Source of the DNA: Oscillospiraceae bacterium
GTDB lineage: Bacteria; Bacillota_A; Clostridia; Oscillospirales; Oscillospiraceae
Length of the DNA: 14,972 bases
Direction of reading: 5' to 3'
Assembly: GCA_017549325.1 (NCBI GenBank)
Contig: JAFYVA010000025.1
Span: forward strand, 1-14,972
Position 1 is the stretch's first letter; each line of letters begins with the position of its first letter. The notes beneath the pieces were generated by a model. The model ran no database searches. It saw only the letters and a program-made list of their open reading frames with translations, and was not told where the DNA came from. The position numbers were made by a program, and so were the translations under genes. This document shows, in pieces, positions 14,518-14,972 of this stretch.

Positions 14518-14972
<455 letters not shown>

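Overview
The window looks like chromosome from an endospore-forming, moderately GC-rich Firmicute of class Clostridia. My best guess is a gut Oscillospiraceae/Ruminococcaceae-type organism; the genus cannot be named. Supporting signs are sigma-A-type promoters with 17-bp spacers, strong GGAGG ribosome binding sites, U-tailed hairpin terminators, a YunB-type sporulation protein, and housekeeping genes of clostridial type (leuS, rpsU, murD, ligA, class A rnpB).

Layout. 1-846 is the 3' end of leuS. 879-1215 is a monocistronic rpsU unit with its own promoter, a short structured leader and a terminator. 1269-5220 is one large secreted, membrane-anchored surface protein (1254 aa). It has its own promoter, an unusual leader with several inverted repeats, and a base composition that changes along the gene. 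5236-7384 is a single-gene unit for a 668-aa OYE-type flavin/Fe-S ene-reductase of the 2-enoate reductase/BaiH/FadH kind, flanked by near-identical terminators. On the minus strand, 9142-7390 is a two-gene unit: a TPR protein overlapping a DUF4037 nucleotidyltransferase-like protein. It is convergent with the reductase and divergent from rnpB.

9244-9774 is the RNase P RNA gene, with promoter and terminator. 9842-12322 is a three-gene amino-acid-type ABC importer unit: lipoprotein receptor, permease and ATPase. Its promoter carries nested inverted repeats, and a strong hairpin separates receptor from permease. 12336-14972 is murD-yunB-ligA (ligA cut by the window end), read from a promoter just before murD, with yunB's start region folded into a possible hairpin.

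The most unusual item is the ABC receptor gene at 9930-10748. Its halves are in the reverse of the usual order: the segment that normally forms the second half of a family-3 solute-binding protein comes first after the lipoprotein signal, and the normal N-terminal half follows and ends the protein. This reads as a natural circular permutation with the break at the hinge. The permease and ATPase downstream are intact, so the permuted receptor may well be functional. Second-tier points are the TPR/DUF4037 pair (function unknown), the leader and mosaic composition of the surface protein, and the inverted repeat around the ene-reductase unit.
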